9,808 bases of DNA, taken from NCBI GenBank assembly GCA_900770015.1, contig CAAGIU010000026.1, positions 1 to 9,808 on the forward strand, in the 5' to 3' direction. Positions 5,957 to 9,808 of the stretch are shown in pieces (the stretch's first letter is position 1; each line of letters opens with the position of its first letter). The notes below the pieces were generated by a model. It ran no database searches. It was not told the origin of the DNA and worked only from the letters and a program-made list of their open reading frames with translations. The translations under genes and the position numbers were made by a program. The DNA comes from an uncultured Oscillospiraceae bacterium (lineage in GTDB: Bacteria; Bacillota_A; Clostridia; Oscillospirales; Oscillospiraceae).

Positions 5957-6514
5957 ATGGCAAAAGACGGAACCGCCAGAGGTTCAAATATCAAAGTCGG
6001 CGCGGGGAGGAAACCAAAGGGCGTTCTGGAAAAGGCCGCAGATGGGAATCCCGGCGGCAGAAAGCTGACAGTCATTGACTTGCCGGAGGCATCTGAACTG
6101 CAGGGAGTGGACGTTCCCGAACCTAGCGCATATCTGAACACCAAGCAGAAAGCAGGCGGTATGTATGACCCTGTGGGAATCTATACGAAAACATGGCTGT
6201 GGCTGAAAAACTGCGGCTGTGAAAAGCTTATCAGCCAGCCGCTTATTGAGCAGTACGCCATGTCGGTATCCCGGCTGATTCAGTGCGAGGAAGCCATTTC
6301 AGAATACGGTTTTCTTTCCAAACACCCGACCACAGGCGCAGCCTGCCAGTCGCCCTTTGTGGCAATGGCACAGAACTATCAGAAACAGGTCAATACCATC
6401 TGGTACCAGATCTATCAGGTGGTGAAGGAGAATTGCTCTGTTGATTTCAGCGGCCCGACACCGCAGGATGATGTCATGGAGCATCTGCTACGGTCACGGT
6501 CAGGTGGCAAATGA
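5957..6514 (+). CDS. terS: Phage terminase small subunit, P27 family
   Basis: A 185-aa DNA-recognition subunit of a phage packaging terminase. It has a disordered basic N-terminus (AKDGTARGSNIKVGAGRKPK), the P27-type GNPGGRKL (30-37), a helical core with WLWLKNCG and LIEQYAMSVSRLIQCEEAI, and the characteristic EYGFLSKHPTTGAACQSPFV (116-134), followed by a final helix-rich segment. In complete phages this protein binds the cos/pac site and hands DNA to the large ATPase-nuclease subunit encoded just downstream. Here no large subunit follows; the next genes serve recombination. ATG 5957 has GGAGGGAGG (5940-5948) eight bases upstream. An orphan small terminase is the classical way PICI satellites redirect a helper phage's packaging, but loss of terL from a prophage would leave the same picture. 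Confidence 0.87.
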   Translation: MAKDGTARGSNIKVGAGRKPKGVLEKAADGNPGGRKLTVIDLPEASELQGVDVPEPSAYLNTKQKAGGMYDPVGIYTKTWLWLKNCGCEKLISQPLIEQYAMSVSRLIQCEEAISEYGFLSKHPTTGAACQSPFVAMAQNYQKQVNTIWYQIYQVVKENCSVDFSGPTPQDDVMEHLLRSRSGGK

Positions 6515-6881
6515 TGATCTTTAAGAGAAAAGTATCTGCATTGCTGTCCTTATGGCACTGCCCAATGGAGGGAGTCACCTCATTGGATACAACGGCCCTC
6601 CCTGGGGGGAGGTCAAATCTCTGTGGAAAACGGATATGAAGACCGGGGCCCAGGTTCGTGTAAAAAACCGCGAAATTCGTAAGGGGGGTATCTTTTGCGG
6701 AAATCATCTAAATGGATATTAAAAATCCGCCTGTTCAATGAGAAAATGGGTGACAATTTGAATTTTTGAATCATCCTTCATAGTTGCGAAGATTGATAAA
6801 TCTATCGGAATTATGCAATTATACCGTAAATCCTGCGATTTTGCTATGACTATGAGATTTTCAGAGAGAGGTATTAAAATT
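6515..6881 (+). other. Non-coding stretch after terS: hairpin, repeated word, AT-rich leader
   Basis: I see no convincing gene in these 367 bp. A perfect hairpin CCTCCC-TGGG-GGGAGG spans 6597-6612 and runs directly into GTCAAATCTCT (6612-6622), the near-copy of the word at 5840. It is followed by GACCGGGGCCCAGGTTCGTG (6641-6660) and a purine-rich AAGGGGGGT (6681-6689). To my memory, such sequence is typical of the terminase region of P27/HK97-type phages of Firmicutes, where cos sites lie. From 6720 to 6880 the sequence turns AT-rich, unlike its neighbours, and presumably holds the promoter of the recombination genes. I could not pick one convincing -35/-10 pair. Confidence 0.45.
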
Positions 6882-7316
6882 ATGAAGCAATCTGATTTGA
6901 ATGCCATATTGGGAATGCTCCGGGAAGGAAAATCTGCTTCTGAGATAGCATTGGTGCTGGACATATCCGTGAATACCATCCGATCCTACATCCGCCGCCA
7001 CCCTGAAACCTTTGGAGGGAAATGCTGCAAAAGCTGTGGAAAGCCCCTCAGTCAGCCGGAGGGGCGTAAGGAAAAACGATTCTGCTCGGACAAGTGCCGG
7101 ATGGCATGGTGGAACAGCCACCGGGAGCAGGTTCGGAAGAAAGCCTATTACACATTGACCTGCACCCAGTGCGGAAAGGAGTTTGAGAGTTATGGAAACC
7201 AAAATCGTAAATTCTGCTGCCGGGACTGTTATCTCCAATCACGGCACGCCTCTGCCGCCCAGAACACTGGCACGATACAGGGTGTCTCTGGCAATTCTGA
7301 ACACCATGCGGCATGA
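6882..7316 (+). CDS. HTH and double zinc-ribbon DNA-binding protein of the recombinase cassette
   Basis: A 144-aa protein. Residues about 8-40 form a sigma-70 region 4/Hin-like helix-turn-helix (MLREGKSASEIALVLDISVNTIRSYI when read through). Two treble-clef or zinc-ribbon modules follow: C49-x2-C52 with C68-x3-C72 (the second half ending in CRMAWW), and C94-x2-C97 with C112-x3-C116. The tail is low complexity. Proteins of this make-up sit directly upstream of tandem serine recombinases in many Clostridia and are often labelled sigma factor-like. A regulatory or recombination-accessory role is inferred. The start ATG 6882 is preceded by GAGAGAGG at about 10 bases; a longer in-frame start at 6813 has no ribosome binding site. 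The 3' end overlaps the next gene by 125 bp in another frame. Confidence 0.8.
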   Translation: MKQSDLNAILGMLREGKSASEIALVLDISVNTIRSYIRRHPETFGGKCCKSCGKPLSQPEGRKEKRFCSDKCRMAWWNSHREQVRKKAYYTLTCTQCGKEFESYGNQNRKFCCRDCYLQSRHASAAQNTGTIQGVSGNSEHHAA

Positions 7317-7404
7317 GGGGGAGCTTTCCGCAGCGGATCATGCTACCGCAAAGGCTGTGCTTGCTTGTCACTATGGCCTGAGTAAGGACAGCATTTTTTG
7401 TTGA
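7192..7404 (+). CDS. SHOCT-like small protein overlapping the zinc-ribbon gene
   Basis: A 70-aa protein whose C-terminal half, ARYRVSLAILNTMRHEGELS followed by AADHATAKAVLACHYGLSKDSIF, fits the SHOCT-type short helical hairpin found before tandem recombinases in Clostridia. ATG 7192 has AAAGGAG (7175-7181) ten bases upstream, inside the preceding gene. The first 125 bases overlap that gene in a different frame, so about 40 residues of this protein share DNA with the zinc-ribbon protein's last cysteine module and tail. The stop lies 71 bp before the first recombinase. The function is unknown; possibly oligomerisation or recombinase control. Confidence 0.68.
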   Translation: METKIVNSAAGTVISNHGTPLPPRTLARYRVSLAILNTMRHEGELSAADHATAKAVLACHYGLSKDSIFC

Positions 7405-7475
7405 GGATAGACACTTGCTATTCGGGGCTGTGGGAGGGAATATACGGTACACAAAGTTGATACAAGGAGGTTCCT

Positions 7476-8768
7476 ATGGCGAAAAATGTACAAAAAGTAA
7501 AGTTCACACCCACAGTCCCAAAACCCAAGCGGGTAGCGGCCTACGCAAGAGTGTCCACCGGCAAGGATGCCATGCTCCACTCCCTGGCATCCCAGGTGGA
7601 ATACTACAGCCACTATATCCGAAGCACCCCGGGCTGGGAGTATGCGGGGGTATACGCAGACGAAGCCAAAACCGGGACAAAGGACAACCGGGAGAACTTC
7701 CAGCGGATGCTCACCGACTGCCGCTCCGGGGAAATCGACCACATCCTAACCAAGTCCATCTCCCGGTTCGCCCGGAACACCGTGACCCTGCTGGAAACGG
7801 TGCGGGAGCTGAAAGCCCTGGGCATTAGCGTGTATTTTGAGGAGCAGAACATCGACACTTCTACTGCTGACGGGGAACTGATGCTCTCCATTCTGGCCTC
7901 CTACGCCCAAGAGGAGAGCCTGTCCACCAGTGAGAATATGAAATGGCGCATCCACAGCAATTTTCAGCAGGGGCTGGCGTGGAATCCTACTCTGCTGGGG
8001 TATCGTTACGAAGATGGCGTTTTCGTGATCCAGCCCGAGGAAGCGGAAATCGTCCGACAGATTTATGACAGCTATCTGGACGGCATGGGCGCCACCGCCA
8101 TTGCGAAGCTGCTGAATGAAAGCGGCAAGGTCAGCCGGTTTGGGAATGCCTGGGGCCAGCGGAGCATCATGCTGATTCTGCAAAACGACTCCTACACCGG
8201 GAATCTGCTTCTGCAAAAGACCTTTTCCGAAAACCACCTCACCAAGAAAAAGAAATACAACGAAGGGCAGATTCCCATGTACCACATCCAGAACAGCCAT
8301 GAGGCAATTATCCCTCTGGAGCAGTTCAATGCGGTGCAAGCAGAAATCAAGCGGCGGGCAGAAAAGTACGCCAAGCCTCACAGGAACAAGGGAAACTACC
8401 TGTTTTCCGGGCTGCTGGTGTGCGGGATGTGCGGGAAGCATTACAGAAGAAAGGAAACAGCCGCCGGGCCGGTATGGATCTGTCCGACCTACAACTCCAT
8501 GGGGAAAGCAGCTTGCTCCTCCAAACGGATACCGGAGAGTACCCTGCTGGAAGTGACAAAGAAAACCATGGGCAGCTTGGAAGCCCTCACGGGTGAAATA
8601 ACGGCTGTCAGAGCGGAGAACGGGAACCGGCTGGTATTCTGCTTCCCAGACGGAACGGAAAGCGTTAAACGGTGGCAGGACCGCTCCCGGGCAGACAGCT
8701 GGACGGAGGAAATGAAGAACGCAGCCGCACAGAAAGCCAGAGAAAGAGGGAGGAATCATAATGGCTAA
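7476..8768 (+). CDS. Large serine recombinase 1
   Basis: A 430-aa site-specific recombinase that would cut and rejoin attachment sites through a serine-DNA link. The resolvase-type catalytic domain covers residues about 17-160: YARVS with Arg25 and nucleophile Ser27, then SISRFARN (94-101) with Arg97 and Arg100. A recombinase DNA-binding domain follows (about 165-290; LLGYRYEDG, EEAEIVRQIYDSYLDGMGAT, and ILQNDSYTGNLLLQK), then a zinc ribbon with C316, C319, C336 and C347. The C-terminus is short and carries no long coiled coil, against the 500 or so residues of typical large serine integrases, so it may need a partner. AAGGAGG (7464-7470) lies five bases before ATG 7476. The stop overlaps the next recombinase by 8 bp. 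All visible catalytic residues are intact. Confidence 0.9.
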   Translation: MAKNVQKVKFTPTVPKPKRVAAYARVSTGKDAMLHSLASQVEYYSHYIRSTPGWEYAGVYADEAKTGTKDNRENFQRMLTDCRSGEIDHILTKSISRFARNTVTLLETVRELKALGISVYFEEQNIDTSTADGELMLSILASYAQEESLSTSENMKWRIHSNFQQGLAWNPTLLGYRYEDGVFVIQPEEAEIVRQIYDSYLDGMGATAIAKLLNESGKVSRFGNAWGQRSIMLILQNDSYTGNLLLQKTFSENHLTKKKKYNEGQIPMYHIQNSHEAIIPLEQFNAVQAEIKRRAEKYAKPHRNKGNYLFSGLLVCGMCGKHYRRKETAAGPVWICPTYNSMGKAACSSKRIPESTLLEVTKKTMGSLEALTGEITAVRAENGNRLVFCFPDGTESVKRWQDRSRADSWTEEMKNAAAQKARERGRNHNG

Positions 8769-9808
8769 AAGCATCACGGTCATTCCGGCCACACGGAATC
8801 TCCATACCGGCGTTCCCACAAACAGCGCCAGGAAGCGCCGGGTGGCAGGATATGCCAGAGTGTCCACCGACAGTGAGGAACAGTCCACCAGCTATGAGGC
8901 CCAGGTGGACTACTACACCAACTACATCAAAAGCAACCCCGACTGGGCCTTCGTGGATGTGTACACGGACGAAGGAATCTCCGGCGTCATGACGAAGAAC
9001 CGGGACGGCTTCAATCGCATGGTTGCGGATGCGCTTTCCGGGAAAATCGACCTCATCGTCACAAAAAGTGTGAGCCGCTTCGCCCGGAATACCGTGGACA
9101 GCCTCACCACCGTCCGTAAGCTGAAGGAGCGGGGCGTGGAGGTGTTCTTCCAAAAGGAGAACATCTACACCCTGGACAGCAAGGGGGAATTGCTCATCAC
9201 CATCATGTCCAGTCTGGCCCAGGAGGAAAGCCGCTCCATCTCGGAAAACGTCACCTGGGGACAGCGGAAGCGGTTTGCTGACGGAAAGGTCAGGATGCCT
9301 TACAAGCAGTTTCTGGGCTACTGCAAGGGCGGGGATGGCTCGCCGGAGATCGTTCCGGAGGAGGCAGAGATTGTCCGCAGCATCTACCGGATGTTCATGG
9401 CCGGAAAGAATCCCACCGCCATTGCCAGACACCTGACCCAGCAGAAGATCCCCACCCCCGGCGGCAAGCAGAACTGGCAGAGCGCCACGGTGGAGAGCAT
9501 TCTCACCAACGAAAAGTACAAGGGATCTGCCTTGCTTCAAAAGCGGTACACCGTGGATTTCCTCACCAAGACCATGAAGGTCAACGAGGGCGAGGTGCCC
9601 CAATACTATGTGGAGGACAGCCACCCGGCAATCATCCGTCCCGAGGAATGGGAAGCGGTGCAGACGGAGATCACCCGACGGAAGGGGAAGGGCAGACGGC
9701 ACGACTGCGGCAGTCCCTTCTCCGGGAAAATTATCTGCGGCGACTGCGGCAGCGTGTACGGCTCCAAGGTGTGGCACTCCAACGACAAGTATCGCCGAGT
9801 AATCTGGC
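8761..9808 (+). CDS. Large serine recombinase 2 (3' end outside the window)
   Basis: An open frame of 349 residues with no stop runs off the window. The catalytic domain starts GYARVSTDSEEQSTSYEAQV with Arg33 and nucleophile Ser35, continues DVYTDEGISG, then TKSVSRFARN (101-110) and SSLAQEESRSISENV (150-164). The recombinase domain has EEAEIVRSIYRMF and ILTNEKYKGSALLQK. The first half of a zinc ribbon, C326-x2-C329, is visible before the edge. GGGAGG (about 8747-8752) lies nine to ten bases before ATG 8761, which sits inside the last codons of recombinase 1 as ATGGCTAA, so the two are probably translated together. Its sequence differs clearly from recombinase 1, so the pair is ancient rather than a fresh duplication. 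One or more further recombinases often follow in this cassette type. Confidence 0.9.
   Translation, partial: MAKSITVIPATRNLHTGVPTNSARKRRVAGYARVSTDSEEQSTSYEAQVDYYTNYIKSNPDWAFVDVYTDEGISGVMTKNRDGFNRMVADALSGKIDLIVTKSVSRFARNTVDSLTTVRKLKERGVEVFFQKENIYTLDSKGELLITIMSSLAQEESRSISENVTWGQRKRFADGKVRMPYKQFLGYCKGGDGSPEIVPEEAEIVRSIYRMFMAGKNPTAIARHLTQQKIPTPGGKQNWQSATVESILTNEKYKGSALLQKRYTVDFLTKTMKVNEGEVPQYYVEDSHPAIIRPEEWEAVQTEITRRKGKGRRHDCGSPFSGKIICGDCGSVYGSKVWHSNDKYRRVIW

Larger units (their letters stand above)
1182..9808. mobile_element. Integrated phage-satellite-like or defective-prophage element (right end outside window)
   Basis: The gene order groups into the modules of an integrative element: divergent XRE repressor and excisionase-like HTH, replication (primase-helicase plus iteron block), terminase small subunit, then serine recombinases. 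Everything from the xis-like gene onward is on the plus strand. Left of it lie only a dead transporter and intron fragment. No capsid, portal, large terminase, tail, lysis or conjugation gene is present in the window. The exact left attachment site is not resolvable, since the second copy would be outside the window. It should lie between about 965 and 1180 if the transporter remnant is host DNA. Whether this is a PICI-like satellite or a prophage remnant is inference. Confidence 0.6.

Noticed and set aside
6511..6639. Open frame of 42 codons overlapping the terS stop as ATGA
   Set aside because: The coupling overlap is tempting, but the frame runs through the GC hairpin and the repeated word, and the protein looks like nothing known.
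6719..6979. Minus-strand open frame of 86 codons across the AT-rich leader
   Set aside because: It overlaps the zinc-ribbon gene's start region antisense, and AT-rich sequence gives such frames easily; no domain seen.
7746..8888. Minus-strand open frame of 380 codons
   Set aside because: Antisense to both serine recombinases, which have intact catalytic motifs on the plus strand.
8665..9777. Minus-strand open frame of 370 codons, rich in His, Gly and Leu
   Set aside because: Antisense shadow of recombinase 2; the plus-strand frame is open to the window edge with recombinase motifs throughout.

Overview
The window looks like the chromosome of a gut-type Firmicute, probably class Clostridia (Oscillospiraceae/Ruminococcaceae or Lachnospiraceae). 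This rests on moderate GC content, strong AGGAGG-type ribosome binding sites, tandem large serine recombinases preceded by a zinc-ribbon HTH protein and a SHOCT-like small protein, and a P27-type terminase small subunit. All of these are common in gut Clostridia mobile elements. No species call is possible from the sequence alone.

Layout. Bases 1 to about 165 are the 5' part (domain I) of a group II intron, cut off from its reverse transcriptase and catalytic 3' domains. It abuts a decayed sugar/cation symporter gene of the GPH (MFS) family (about 205-964) carrying at least four disabling changes. Bases 965-1113 hold three inverted repeats, one a plausible terminator. From about 1180 to beyond the right edge lies a compact mobile element. 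An XRE-type repressor (minus strand) is divergent from an excisionase-like HTH protein, with a clear promoter on each strand and repeated short words between them. The rightward operon then encodes a 60-aa coupled protein, a 979-aa primase-helicase (AEP primase domain plus DUF927 ATPase), an iteron-rich non-coding block that looks like a replication origin, a 102-aa unknown protein, a structured non-coding stretch, a P27 terminase small subunit and another non-coding stretch. Last come the recombination genes: a zinc-ribbon HTH protein, an overlapping SHOCT-like protein and two overlapping large serine recombinases, the second cut by the window end.

How it may work together (inference). Repressor/xis-like divergent switch, replication initiator with its own origin, and a terminase small subunit with no large terminase, portal or capsid genes in the window: this is the module order of phage satellites of the PICI/SaPI type. 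Here the usual tyrosine integrase is replaced by serine recombinases at the opposite end. The alternative is a prophage that has lost its structural and packaging genes. The most distinctive signal is the cluster of nine exact copies of GTAACGA (either orientation) within 221 bp next to the primase-helicase gene, with two more exact copies in the divergent control region. A second signal is a repeated GTCAAA(A)TCTCT word on either side of the terminase gene, which may belong to a packaging site.
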